A stretch of DNA of 64,000 bases, from positions 62,001 through 126,000 of the forward strand of contig JAFQXO010000011.1 in NCBI GenBank assembly GCA_017406925.1, written 5' to 3'. Made by a program: the position numbers and the translations under genes. Origin of the DNA: Eubacterium sp. (GTDB taxonomy: Bacteria > Bacillota > Clostridia > Lachnospirales > Lachnospiraceae). How positions within the stretch are numbered: position 1 is the stretch's first letter; each line of letters starts with the position of its first letter. The notes below the pieces were generated by a model. It was given only the letters and a program-made list of their open reading frames with translations, was not told the DNA's origin and made no database searches. Positions 25,938-34,795 of this stretch are shown piece by piece.

Positions 25938-26468
25938 TCAGTTTCTAATTCTACTATAAATGTGTTTGTGGAACAATGGTCCAAATTTCACTGCCACTAC
26001 TATCTTTACTACATCTCCAGGGATGAATGGCACTACACATACCATCATTGCCGAAGGCAATGGCATCTTACTTTGGAAGATGAACCAGATAAGTCCGAAT
26101 GTATATAAGACTACCGTTCCGATTACAAATCCAAGCGTGCGGATATACCACTTGTTACTGATTCTAATAAAAATGGCTCCGATAATTCCGAGGAGAATAT
26201 ATCCTATGAGGAATCCTCCTGTCGGACCGACGAGTTTTTGCAAGCCACCCTCTAACCCTGAGAACACAGGAACACCAACCATACCTAGCAATAGATAAAT
26301 AATGATGGCAATGTTCGTCTGGACACTCCCTACAGCATAAAGTGCTACCATTATAACAAGAGTAAACAGCGATATAGGTACTGGTCCGATTGGGATAGTT
26401 AGTGGTCCCACAATACAAAATATCGCTGCCATTAATGCTGTAATTACTATTCTTCTAGTACTACTCAT
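25938..26468 (-). CDS. bioY: Biotin transporter BioY
   Basis: 176 residues, six helices; the S component for biotin. Family landmarks are IGPVPISLFTLVIM, GMVGVPVFSGLEGGLQKLVGPTGGFLIGYI and FIPGDVVKIVVAVKFG. With the HTH-less BirA and no bio synthesis genes in view, biotin uptake is implied. SD AAGGAGGA precedes the ATG and is partly covered by an inverted repeat (26479-26516) that could control translation. Confidence 0.95.
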   Translation of the reverse strand: MSSTRRIVITALMAAIFCIVGPLTIPIGPVPISLFTLVIMVALYAVGSVQTNIAIIIYLLLGMVGVPVFSGLEGGLQKLVGPTGGFLIGYILLGIIGAIFIRISNKWYIRTLGFVIGTVVLYTFGLIWFIFQSKMPLPSAMMVCVVPFIPGDVVKIVVAVKFGPLFHKHIYSRIRN

Positions 26469-26478
26469 TTTTATTCCT

Positions 26479-26516
26479 CCTTGGAATACAAGCCTATTAT
26501 TTCTGTCTCCAAGGAT
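26479..26516 (-). promoter_or_regulatory. Hairpin that can cover the bioY ribosome-binding site
   Basis: TCCTTGGA and TCCAAGGA form an 8-bp perfect inverted repeat with a 22-base loop. The second arm as transcribed includes the AAGGA of the bioY SD. The element starts 12 bases after the stop of the upstream dehydrogenase gene and has no T run, so it is not a terminator. Translational control of bioY is inference. Confidence 0.4.
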
Positions 26517-26527
26517 ATATTGTAATC

Positions 26528-27508
26528 TTATTCAAAGGGATACGCAACTCCCCACTCTTTGCGGAGGGCATCCATCTGTCGCATAATCTCCAATGTCTCT
26601 TGGTGTGGCATTTCATCACACTCCAGTTTTCCCTGTTCGAGTGCTTTTATGCAAGCTAAAACTTCATATTCATATCCATTAATCTGTTCTGGAATAGGAT
26701 AATCTTCTACATCATTTCCATCGACATCTCTTCTGGTAATCTGTTTATAATTATTGAGTTCTCTTACATATAGACTTCCCTTGCTACCAAAGATCTCTCC
26801 CTCATTTTTAGGTCCAGAAACAAACGAAGTTTTCATTATAGATTTCTTTCCATTGGGAAAAGTATAGGTAGTTTTAGATGTTGCATCTACGCCTGTCTCG
26901 TACTTCTCGCAAGTGGTTTCCATCTTGGCAAAGCCATCTCCGAAATACATAGATGAAAAAGTCAAAGCATACACGCCTAGATCTAAGAGTGCTCCTCCTG
27001 CAAGTTCAGGTTCACGCAATCTCTCTATATGAGTGAGCGAAATCGAAAAGTCCGCTTCTAAGTGAGTTATCTCTCCTAGCACTCCACTATTCAAAACATC
27101 TTCCACTATTTTTCTAGCCGGAATATATCTCGTCCACATTGCTTCCGCAATGAATACTTTTCTTTCTTCTGCTAGGGCTATCAACTCTTCTGTTTGGATA
27201 GCATTGGCTGTGAATGCTTTCTCAACTAAAACAGGTTTTCCATGCTCTACACACAGTTTCGCATGTTCATAATGATGCGAGTGAGGCGTAGCAATATAGA
27301 TGAGGTCCACGTTCGGATCATTTACTAACTCTTCGTAAGATCCATACGTATGTTCAAAACCCCATCTATTTGCAAAATCTTCAGCCTTACTCTTAGTTCT
27401 CGATGCTACTGCGTAGCAATTTACTTTTTCTTTTAAACCGTTGAGTGCTTCAGCCATTGCATTAGCAATATGACCGGCACCTAAAATAGCGATATTATAT
27501 TTAGACAA
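26528..27508 (-). CDS. Gfo/Idh/MocA-family oxidoreductase
   Basis: 326 residues, starting at TTG 27508 (SD AAAGG, 10 bases ahead). NAD(P)-binding Rossmann fold with ILGAGHIANAMAEALNG at the N-terminus, IYIATPHSHHYEHAKLC and EKAFTANAIQTEEL in the usual place of the EKP motif, and a C-terminal substrate domain with GGALLDLGVYAL. Likely a sugar or polyol dehydrogenase such as an inositol- or glucose-6-phosphate-related enzyme; substrate not assignable. It follows the DUF6273 gene by 2 bases and precedes bioY by 59. Confidence 0.9.
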   Translation of the reverse strand: MSKYNIAILGAGHIANAMAEALNGLKEKVNCYAVASRTKSKAEDFANRWGFEHTYGSYEELVNDPNVDLIYIATPHSHHYEHAKLCVEHGKPVLVEKAFTANAIQTEELIALAEERKVFIAEAMWTRYIPARKIVEDVLNSGVLGEITHLEADFSISLTHIERLREPELAGGALLDLGVYALTFSSMYFGDGFAKMETTCEKYETGVDATSKTTYTFPNGKKSIMKTSFVSGPKNEGEIFGSKGSLYVRELNNYKQITRRDVDGNDVEDYPIPEQINGYEYEVLACIKALEQGKLECDEMPHQETLEIMRQMDALRKEWGVAYPFE

Positions 27509-27510
27509 TA

Positions 27511-29574
27511 TTATTTAACCTTTATCTTAAAGTTTACTGTCTTCCAGCCCGATGCGTTACGATTAACATTGCCTGCAGCGTAAACTTGCATTGTAAGATT
27601 GTAGGTTCCCTTCTTGCGTTTCCTCTTGATAGTGAGTTTTCCCGTGCTTGAATTTATCTTGAAATACTTTTTATAACTCTTTCGTCCCTTCTTTGCTGCA
27701 GTAAGTCTGTAAGTCAGTTTTCCTTGACCTCTATTAACGATTTTAATGAATTTACTTACTTTCAGCTTTTGAGCTTTTTTCTTAAGTTTCTTGTACTTAA
27801 CCTTCGCTGTCTTTCCTCTGATAGCTAAAGTATTATTACCCTTTACGATTGTAAATGTTATGCCTTCTTTAGTTCCTTCATAGTTATCACTAATAAATGT
27901 TACTTTCACTTTTGCCGTTCCTATATTCACATTGTACATATAGTTTACGTCATAGTTCTCGGGTGCTATAACATTGCCGTTGGCATCAATTACTGTAACT
28001 TCTGGTTTTATATCTAGCCCAGTGTACGCATATACTGTACGAGCGAGCCTGTAAGTTTCTGGATGATAAATTGTAGTCGATGACGTTTGCGCACCACAGA
28101 CACTACAAACTTCAGTATCAAATCCATTTTTTGTGAGCGTAGCTGCACTATGTACTCCTGGCACAGGTTTGTGTCCCTTTGCAGGAATGACCCAGCTGTC
28201 TTTCTCAATTTCCGTCTTCCCATCTGCATCACCAAAAAACAATCCACAATCAGAACATGTCCAATAAGCAGTATTTCCCGAATCTGTACAAGTTGGATCC
28301 TTTGCATCAGTCTTATTTAGAGTATGTTTGATAGTAGGAACAGTTATTTCTTTTAGTTCAGATGAATAATCTGTCTTTTCGTCACCGTTCATCTGTTCAT
28401 TGAAAATATAAAGTTTATCTCCATCGCTATACTTATTTTTGAGATTCACTGTTACATCTCCACAATCATCCGCGTCATCACTACAATCTTTGAGTTTTCC
28501 GTAATAAGTAATGTTTCCATCTTTGTCTGTGATGATAGCGGAAATATATTCGTTTGTTCCTGTAGTGGCTTCGCTATACTGAAGTGTTAACTCTTCCTTA
28601 CAAGTCATCTCAGTTGGAACAGAGTCTATTTTAAAACCACAACTTTCATCTTTTAGTGTAATTTTCCATTCATTATCTGTATTCTCTGTAACTTTTTTAA
28701 GTGAAGTAGGTCCAGTTTTTCCAGACACTTTTCCAGAGTACGCAGCCGAAGTCATTAGAACTGCTTTCTCGTCTAAGTAAAATGCTGGTCGAATATTGTT
28801 TGTGTAGGTAGTGTAATATGTTCTATTTACAATACCATTATCTTCCATTATAGCTCCATACTTTACTGCAAAAGTCTCACCACTTCTCCACCCCGGAGTA
28901 CGTAACCAGTAAAATTTTCCCTCTCTTACTTTAATTGAATCTGCAAGAACATCTGCCTCAGCATGAGAAAGTGGCCAAACAAGAGCATCGTCTAAATCAT
29001 TCGCATATATTCTATTGCTGTCATATGTCGAAGGGTCCCAATCCCACGCCCAGCCATAGCCAGGTAATGTACGAGAAAGAATTCCTTTCTTTTCCTTGTC
29101 ACTAAACACTGCATCGTCATCAATTAAGTATCTTTTCTCAACATTTGTTCTCAATTCAGATGGGACACCGTCATAATCTGCTCCGTATGCCTGGAACCAT
29201 TCTCTTGCCCAATCATTAGTCTCGTTAAATATCGAATCCTCATATGTATCATTTTGTAACAGGGCAACCGCTCCTTCTGGATGAAGGTTTTCTGTGTTTC
29301 CATCTGGATCTTGGTATGTGATTTCATTGTCATCTCCATCTTTTCCATCATAAGCGATGACACTCCAATCTCGTCCACCATACCAGACTGTCTGCGCCCC
29401 ATCTTTATTGGCATTCTTTGCGAGCAAACCTGTACCCAATATTATTGCAGGATCTTCTTCATCGGCAGTTATTGGCGAACTTGCCAGCGGAATGAACCCT
29501 ATGGCGATAGCAATCGCCAATGTAAATACTAGGCTACTCTTTACATACTTTTTGATTGCTTTTTTGACTTTCAT
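27511..29574 (-). CDS. Secreted DUF6273-containing surface protein
   Basis: 687 residues. Signal peptide (MKVKKAIKKYVKSSLVFTLAIAIAIGFIPLASSPITA). Residues 40-280 form a DUF6273 domain (ILGTGLLAKNANKDGAQTVWYGGRDW... to YWLRTPGWRSG and NNIRPAFYL). A zinc-ribbon-like repeat follows (CTDSGNTAYWTCSDCGLFFGD, EVCSVCGAQ) of the kind found in many clostridial surface proteins, then an Ig-like domain and a lysine-rich C-terminal domain (KVKYKKLKKKAQKL... to VNFKIKVK). No LPXTG motif; attachment probably through the basic C-terminus. Function unknown. Confidence 0.78.
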   Translation of the reverse strand: MKVKKAIKKYVKSSLVFTLAIAIAIGFIPLASSPITADEEDPAIILGTGLLAKNANKDGAQTVWYGGRDWSVIAYDGKDGDDNEITYQDPDGNTENLHPEGAVALLQNDTYEDSIFNETNDWAREWFQAYGADYDGVPSELRTNVEKRYLIDDDAVFSDKEKKGILSRTLPGYGWAWDWDPSTYDSNRIYANDLDDALVWPLSHAEADVLADSIKVREGKFYWLRTPGWRSGETFAVKYGAIMEDNGIVNRTYYTTYTNNIRPAFYLDEKAVLMTSAAYSGKVSGKTGPTSLKKVTENTDNEWKITLKDESCGFKIDSVPTEMTCKEELTLQYSEATTGTNEYISAIITDKDGNITYYGKLKDCSDDADDCGDVTVNLKNKYSDGDKLYIFNEQMNGDEKTDYSSELKEITVPTIKHTLNKTDAKDPTCTDSGNTAYWTCSDCGLFFGDADGKTEIEKDSWVIPAKGHKPVPGVHSAATLTKNGFDTEVCSVCGAQTSSTTIYHPETYRLARTVYAYTGLDIKPEVTVIDANGNVIAPENYDVNYMYNVNIGTAKVKVTFISDNYEGTKEGITFTIVKGNNTLAIRGKTAKVKYKKLKKKAQKLKVSKFIKIVNRGQGKLTYRLTAAKKGRKSYKKYFKINSSTGKLTIKRKRKKGTYNLTMQVYAAGNVNRNASGWKTVNFKIKVK

Positions 29575-29712
29575 TTTTTTGCTCCTAATCCTTCCCTGTT
29601 CCTTTTCTAATCAGGTGTCCTTCCTGTACTACAAACAATCCGGATTCCAGTTATGATATTGATCATGCTAATTATCCTTCCTGACAATACTTCTATTGTC
29701 TCGATTCGTCTC

Positions 29713-29816
29713 GAAACATCAATACTACCGTCTCCACATGTCCCGAGACGCCACTATGAATGTCAACAGTATTAAGAAACATATCGACTTAAGCGCGTTA
29801 TCGGAAACATATCAAC
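29713..29816 (-). pseudogene. Partial copy of the rlmD 3' end (scar C)
   Basis: Read on the minus strand, GTCGATATGTTTCTTAATAC (29788-29769) resembles the rlmD VDMFPNT codons, followed after an insertion of about 25 bases by CATGTGGAGACGGTAGTATT-GATG, the rlmD HVETVVLM codons. A further VDMFP start, GTTGATATGTTTCCG, lies at 29816-29802. No open frame surrounds it. The 264-base gap otherwise holds nothing I can name. Confidence 0.7.
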
Positions 29817-29838
29817 TATTTAGTATTAATATCCTCTT

Positions 29839-30633
29839 TTACTTTGAAGCGACAGTTTTTAATATCAATTCTGTCAGCACCTCATTACGGCCATAATTAT
29901 ATTTTTCCTGCTCCTCATCGGTTCTCATAAACACATTTGTTCCTGCTGCAGAATTATCTGACACAACCAGCAATGCTATAGCTGGTACTTCCAACAAATC
30001 AGCCATCATATAAAACGCCGCCGTTTCCATCTCGATTAAGTCTGTATCGAATTCTTTAATTTCATCAAGATGATAATATTCTGCAGCCATAGAAGACGTA
30101 CAAAATACTGATGCTTTTCTAAATTTATATCCATTTTCCGCTGCAATTCCTAAAACTTTGTCCACCATCGCATGGTCCGGCTCTATTTTTTCAAACGGGA
30201 TATAGTCCTTTATGGACTCTTTGAGAAATGTATGTGCACAACCACCTGCTATTGAATAGGACGGTGTGCATAAATCACCTAATTCAAATCCCTGCTTAAG
30301 TGCTCCAACTGCACCAATGAAAATCATCTTATCAAAAGAAAGTTCAGAACATACAGCAACATGATCTATTAGATTAGTATCTGATGATGCGGTTAATATC
30401 CACGCTATTTTCATATTATCCTTTTCTACAAGATATCCGGCAATGTATGCACCCTCTCTTAGCGTTGTAATTTTACATTTACCATCCATTTTAATCTTGT
30501 AAGGAGTATAACCCGGTGCAACAACTAACGCGTCATAATGCTCATTTTTGTCAAATCCAAAAACAATGTTTGCCAAATCATCTGTATTATATTCATGGAA
30601 CTTCTCCATAATATCAACCATTATCTTTTTCAC
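29839..30633 (-). CDS. Nucleoside phosphorylase-superfamily protein
   Basis: 264 residues, GTG start at 30633 with SD GGAGGT 7 bases ahead. PNP/UDP family: ASSDTNLIDHVAVCSEL and FIGAVGALKQGFELGDLCTPSYSIAGGCA for the phosphate and base sites, and DLIEMETAAFYMMADLLEVPAIALLVVSDNS, the classic ExETAAF ribose-binding segment. It should split nucleosides with phosphate into base and sugar-1-phosphate. It lies between two rlmD-tail scars and after an FGGY kinase, suggesting a nucleoside/pentose salvage cassette. Confidence 0.88.
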   Translation of the reverse strand: MKKIMVDIMEKFHEYNTDDLANIVFGFDKNEHYDALVVAPGYTPYKIKMDGKCKITTLREGAYIAGYLVEKDNMKIAWILTASSDTNLIDHVAVCSELSFDKMIFIGAVGALKQGFELGDLCTPSYSIAGGCAHTFLKESIKDYIPFEKIEPDHAMVDKVLGIAAENGYKFRKASVFCTSSMAAEYYHLDEIKEFDTDLIEMETAAFYMMADLLEVPAIALLVVSDNSAAGTNVFMRTDEEQEKYNYGRNEVLTELILKTVASK

Positions 30634-30684
30634 AAATATTACCTCCGTAATCTATGATAAATCCTACTTATCCATCTTTTGTTT

Positions 30685-30773
30685 GGAAAGAAGAACTACC
30701 GTCTCCACATGATATGTGTTTGGAAACATATCTACGTAGGAAATATTGTTCCGTCAAAATCATATACGTTCAT
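30685..30773 (-). pseudogene. Fused remnant: HAD gene 5' end joined to rlmD 3' end (scar B)
   Basis: On the minus strand, GGGGAG and ATG (30773) open a 13-codon frame reading MNVYDFDGTIFPT, close to the start of the intact HAD gene (MNVYDFDKTIYPT), then TAG. The bases running straight on encode VDMFPNTYHVETVVLL, close to the RlmD C-terminus VDMFPNTVHVETVVLM. In the intact locus the order is the reverse: rlmD tail, then HAD start. This is the record of duplication or insertion and deletion at the rlmD end. Confidence 0.8.
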
Positions 30774-30796
30774 TAAAAATCTCCCCGTGCTTTTTC

Positions 30797-32386
30797 CTAT
30801 GAATTTATTTTATGAAAGTTTGATTTATTAGTCTTATATAATTGTTTGAAAATTTCATAGTTTTTATCGTATGCTTCTTTGTTCTCATCATTTGGAACAT
30901 ATATATGGTTAGTTTTTACCAATTGCTTTGAAAGTTCTATCATATCTACTTGCTTAACTCCTGCTGCTACCATAATAGCGCATCCTGCCGCTCCCACTTC
31001 TCGTGGATTGTCTACTGTCTCTATTGTTCTGCCAGTAATGTCTGCCAACATCTGACACAACACAGGTGATAAAGAACCACCTCCCACAAATCTAATAGAG
31101 TCTGATGTCTCGGTCTTTTTCATCAAACATTCTAGTAGCCATCTATAATGATAGCAAATCCCTTCTAATGTAGCGCGAAGCAGATCTCTCTTTTCATTAT
31201 TTATGCTAATGTTAAAGAACATACCTCTAGCATTTGAGTCTTCAAACGGACAACGGTTCCCATGAAGCCATGGAGTAAATAATACGCCGTTAGCACCTGG
31301 CGAAACTTTACCTGCTTCCGCTTCTAGGTAATCGAAAATATCTATTTCAATACCATCAGAATCCGTCCTTATTGCTTTCCCTGCATAAACACCTACATCG
31401 TCCAGTGCAATATGCTGTAGCGCCCAATCAATACACTTACCTGCTGTTTCCAATTCTGCATAATAATTAAAGTACCCTTTTTTCGCAGATAAAACGCCGG
31501 TTATCATTGCGTTCAAATCAACAGTTTGATGGTCCATAAACGTAGATACCCATCCTGATGTTCCGATGTATATATGTGTATCTCCTGGTCTTGTACAACC
31601 GGCTCCTATATTCACAAAAGTGGTATCTCCACCACCGCCAAATACAGGAATGCCTTCCACAAGCCCTAAATCTTGAGCTGCTTTGGCTGTTAATCCAGCA
31701 ACCATATCCGTGCTATCAACAATCTCTGGCATGTGCTTAGGATTTATTTTATACATCTTTAATAGGCCTTTGTTCCAACCTTCTTTTCCTTTGCGTGTGT
31801 CATAAAGGAAAGTAGCAAATGCCGTATCAGCGGTCCTCACAATTCTACCTGTACAGCGCGCTAATAAGTAATCTCCAACATCTAGCCATTTATAAGTTTT
31901 CTCAAAAACATCTGGCTCGTTATTCTCTACCCATTTATATTTCCATACTGGATCCTTAGCGCTGACGGAACCAGCGTAATTAACTCTTAAATTGCGTAGT
32001 AGCTTATATAAATTGCAACCTGAAACTTTTATGAGACCTCTTCCCATACATTCTTTATATTCTTTAACACCTTTTTGGTCCAAATAATTCATAGGTGGTC
32101 TTACTGCATTTCCCTTTTTGTCCACAAGAACTGTTCCTTGCATCTGCGAACAAAATGCTAATCCCTTTATCTGCTCAGGTTTAACATCTGATAATTCGAA
32201 CAGCTTTTTAGTGGTGGAACATATGGCATCCCACCATTCTTCTGTGTTTTGCTCTGCACCTCCATTGTCGGTGATATAAAGGTTGTAATCAGCGCTAGAA
32301 CTTGCCACTAATTTTACTTTTGAATCGATTTCAAATAAACATGTTTTCACACTGCTTGTTCCGAAATCATAAATGATAATATACAC
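30797..32386 (-). CDS. FGGY-family carbohydrate kinase (xylulokinase-like)
   Basis: 529 residues. N-terminal ATPase motif DFGTSSVKTCLFEID, EEWWDAICSTTKKL, the FGGY phosphate loop GGGGDTTFVNIGAG and IYIGTSGW, then RFVGGGSLSPVLCQMLADITG at the C-terminus. It phosphorylates a pentulose or related sugar; xylulose is the best guess from layout, but substrate is open. It starts 3 bases after the HAD gene stop and ends before scar B, in a cassette with a phosphatase and a nucleoside phosphorylase. Confidence 0.88.
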   Translation of the reverse strand: MYIIIYDFGTSSVKTCLFEIDSKVKLVASSSADYNLYITDNGGAEQNTEEWWDAICSTTKKLFELSDVKPEQIKGLAFCSQMQGTVLVDKKGNAVRPPMNYLDQKGVKEYKECMGRGLIKVSGCNLYKLLRNLRVNYAGSVSAKDPVWKYKWVENNEPDVFEKTYKWLDVGDYLLARCTGRIVRTADTAFATFLYDTRKGKEGWNKGLLKMYKINPKHMPEIVDSTDMVAGLTAKAAQDLGLVEGIPVFGGGGDTTFVNIGAGCTRPGDTHIYIGTSGWVSTFMDHQTVDLNAMITGVLSAKKGYFNYYAELETAGKCIDWALQHIALDDVGVYAGKAIRTDSDGIEIDIFDYLEAEAGKVSPGANGVLFTPWLHGNRCPFEDSNARGMFFNISINNEKRDLLRATLEGICYHYRWLLECLMKKTETSDSIRFVGGGSLSPVLCQMLADITGRTIETVDNPREVGAAGCAIMVAAGVKQVDMIELSKQLVKTNHIYVPNDENKEAYDKNYEIFKQLYKTNKSNFHKINS

Positions 32387-32389
32387 TCG

Positions 32390-33025
32390 CTAGTCCTCCT
32401 TCAGATGAATGTTCCAGCCTGTGTCTATTTTATCTTTTACTTCTATTATAGTTTCAGCATCCAAATCTGGCCAATCTACTACTGTTCTAGCTTTATCCTT
32501 TACTAGATACGCTTTTTCTGCGCATAAGGCAAGCGGCGTATCAGATAGAGAATCGGAATAAAAATTATCAATCACAGGAAATCCGTGGTCAAATATGTAT
32601 CTCGCTTTTTCTTTTGCATACATCAAATTGTTAGTGAAAACTCCAAACTCGAGATCATATTCCGTAGCCATAAATTTCACTCCCAGTCTGTTTGCTATTG
32701 GCTCAATCAAACAATAGGGCGATGCGCTTATAATTAGATCGTCCTCTTTCTTTTGCTTAAGATACCACGATGCAATTTTCTTTTCATTTTTATTCCAATA
32801 CTTTTCAACTTGTTCTTCCAAGTCATCTATCATTGTAAGATAGCTTAAAAACTTTCTGTGCTTTAGGTATTCTGGCACTATTCCTAGTTTTCTTTGAACC
32901 ATAACCTTAACCAAGTTTGGAAAATAGGTAAACCACAATTTAGGATTACGCTTCATACACCAAAAACAAAATTCTATTGCACAGTCTGTTGGATATATTG
33001 TTTTGTCAAAATCGTATACGTTCAT
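32390..33025 (-). CDS. HAD-superfamily phosphatase (HAD-IB type)
   Basis: 211 residues. The nucleophile motif DFDKT (Asp5, Asp7) is at the extreme N-terminus; motif II is IISASPY and motif IV is FYSDSLSDTPL. This matches the HAD-IB group of small-molecule phosphatases. It starts 1 base after the rlmD stop and runs into the FGGY kinase. A 13-codon copy of its start survives at 30736-30773. Confidence 0.9.
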   Translation of the reverse strand: MNVYDFDKTIYPTDCAIEFCFWCMKRNPKLWFTYFPNLVKVMVQRKLGIVPEYLKHRKFLSYLTMIDDLEEQVEKYWNKNEKKIASWYLKQKKEDDLIISASPYCLIEPIANRLGVKFMATEYDLEFGVFTNNLMYAKEKARYIFDHGFPVIDNFYSDSLSDTPLALCAEKAYLVKDKARTVVDWPDLDAETIIEVKDKIDTGWNIHLKED

Positions 33026-33026
33026 A

Positions 33027-34403
33027 TCAATTACTCCTTGTCATCAATACTACAGTCTCCACGTGAACTGTGTTCGGAAACATATCAACGCACGATACTT
33101 TTTCCACTTTGTAACCTTGTTCTTGGAGTATTTCTAAGTCTCTTGCCAAGCTTGTAGGCTTGCAACTTATGTAAACCATTCGTTCAACTCCATAATCTAT
33201 TATCTTTGCCAATGCTTTTGGATTTATCCCGTCCCTAGGTGGATCCAAAACAAGCATATCCGGCTTTACTTCTATATCATCTATTACTTTTAAGACATCT
33301 CCTGCTATAAATTCGCAGTTCGTTAAATTATTGAGGGCCGCATTTTCTTTTGCCGCTTCCACTGCCTCTTCAACTATCTCAACGCCTATCACTTTTTTTG
33401 CCACAGGCGCAATCATCTGAGCAATAGTTCCAGTTCCTGAATAAAGGTCGAAAACTACCTGATCTTTTGTATCTCCGATATACTCTCTAGCCTTCTCATA
33501 TAAGACTTCCGCTCCCAAAGAGTTTGTCTGGAAGAATGAGAAAACAGAAATCTTAAATCTAAGTCCCAATATTTCTTCATAAATGTATTCATCGCCGTAA
33601 ATAATTCTAGTCTCGTCACTCTGGACAATGTCTGCCACTCCATCATTTATTATGTGAAGAATTCCTTTTACACCGGCAGACAAATTCAAATCCAAAATCA
33701 AATCTTTCAAGCCATCAATAAACTGTTGTTCATCTCCCTCAAACCGAGAACTAGTAACCAATGCAACTAACAACTCATTCGTCCTAGCAGTTCTTCTAAC
33801 TAGTAGATGTCTAAGATATCCTTCATGTCGCATCTTGTGATAGAAAGGAAGGTTCCAGTTGGCGCAATAATCTAATACTGCCCTTAATATTTTATTGTAA
33901 TCCGCATCTACGATTTTGCACTTATCAACGGTAACAATATCATGGAAACTTTCTTTTTTGTGCATTCCAAGAGCCAAAGGTCCATCCTTAAACTCATCGC
34001 CAAAAGAAAATTCCATCTTGTTTCTATATGCCCATTGATGGGGACTTCCGATTATTCCCTCAAATTCATAATCACCGTCAATTGCTCTATCTAACAAGTC
34101 TTTTACTACACTAGATTTAAGTTCTAGTTGATTATCGTAAGACAAAGTCTGATATGAGCATCCTCCGCACATTCCAAAATGTGGGCACTGTGGTTTAGCA
34201 TCTTCAATAGGTGATTGCTCAACTACTTCGCGCAACCTTCCTAGCGATTTCTCAGAGCGCTTTTTGGATACAACAAAACGAACTGTCTGCCCAGGAAGAG
34301 TACCTTTTACGATTGCTTTACCCTCTTCGCCACAGTCTATTTCTCCCTTTGTGGGAAAATTAAGTTTTGTTACTTTTCCAGTGTACTCCACACCTTTCTT
34401 CAT
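33027..34403 (-). CDS. rlmD: 23S rRNA (uracil-C5)-methyltransferase RlmD/RumA-type
   Basis: 458 residues from ATG 34403 (AGGAG 7 bases ahead; the frame stays open 21 codons upstream without an SD). Uses SAM to methylate a uracil of 23S rRNA. TRAM domain (YTGKVTKLNFPTKGEIDCG... to TVRFVV), 4Fe-4S cysteines in CPHFGMCGGCSY, SAM motif DLYSGTGTIAQ, DPPRDG, and the catalytic Cys in YISCKPTSLARDL. The C-terminal VHVETVVLM codons are a known type of target for site-specific recombinases in other Firmicutes; partial copies lie at 30685 and 29713. Confidence 0.95.
   Translation of the reverse strand: MKKGVEYTGKVTKLNFPTKGEIDCGEEGKAIVKGTLPGQTVRFVVSKKRSEKSLGRLREVVEQSPIEDAKPQCPHFGMCGGCSYQTLSYDNQLELKSSVVKDLLDRAIDGDYEFEGIIGSPHQWAYRNKMEFSFGDEFKDGPLALGMHKKESFHDIVTVDKCKIVDADYNKILRAVLDYCANWNLPFYHKMRHEGYLRHLLVRRTARTNELLVALVTSSRFEGDEQQFIDGLKDLILDLNLSAGVKGILHIINDGVADIVQSDETRIIYGDEYIYEEILGLRFKISVFSFFQTNSLGAEVLYEKAREYIGDTKDQVVFDLYSGTGTIAQMIAPVAKKVIGVEIVEEAVEAAKENAALNNLTNCEFIAGDVLKVIDDIEVKPDMLVLDPPRDGINPKALAKIIDYGVERMVYISCKPTSLARDLEILQEQGYKVEKVSCVDMFPNTVHVETVVLMTRSN
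33039..33089 (-). repeat. Intact rlmD 3'-end segment matching scars B and C (candidate att core)
   Basis: The segment encoding VDMFPNTVHVETVVLMT. It is repeated, with changes, at 30685-30735 and 29713-29788. The best-kept part is GTGGAGAC-(T/G)-GTAGT. Confidence 0.6.
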
Positions 34404-34436
34404 AACTTCTCCTACTAACGCCTTTAAGCAAACTAT

Positions 34437-34467
34437 AAAAAAAGTGCTCTCACTAAATGAGAGCACT
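34437..34467 (-). terminator. Terminator after the 72-residue membrane protein gene
   Basis: A 10-bp perfect stem (AGTGCTCTCA / TGAGAGCACT, 34443-34452 and 34458-34467), loop CTAAA, followed on the minus strand by TTTTTTT. It lies 17 bases after that gene and upstream of rlmD. Confidence 0.88.
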
Positions 34468-34483
34468 CAAAAATATGCTTTTA

Positions 34484-34702
34484 TTACTTTTCATCTTCGA
34501 AAACATCATCATCCTCAAACAAATCGTCGAAGTCATCCTCGAAGTCATCATATCTATCTCTGATGAAAAATCTATAAATGCCATAGGCCGCTGCTGCTAC
34601 TGTAGCAAGTCCAGCAATTACTGCAAACACAATAACGCCTATTCTAATATTCTTGTTTTCCATTAATTCATTTTTGTCCATCTTCTTTAATTCACACAAC
34701 AT
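34484..34702 (-). CDS. Small single-pass membrane protein with acidic tail
   Basis: 72 residues: a short charged N-terminus, one helix (IGVIVFAVIAGLATVAAAAYGIYRFFI), then RDRYDDFEDDFDDLFEDDDVFEDEK, an almost wholly acidic and aromatic tail. SD AAAGGAG lies 6 bases before the ATG. Such proteins are common in Lachnospiraceae but have no known role. Flanked by its own terminator. Confidence 0.72.
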   Translation of the reverse strand: MLCELKKMDKNELMENKNIRIGVIVFAVIAGLATVAAAAYGIYRFFIRDRYDDFEDDFDDLFEDDDVFEDEK

Positions 34703-34795
34703 GTGTGTCTCCTTTCATTCGAAAATCCTCGCTTCGTGCAACGTGCACTCTCATAGAAATAGTATAGCAAAATCGACGGATATTTACCATATAAT

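Noticed and set aside
29575..29838. A tRNA or small RNA in the gap around scar C
   Set aside because: No cloverleaf, no T-loop GTTCGA motif; the rlmD-like codons explain part of it.
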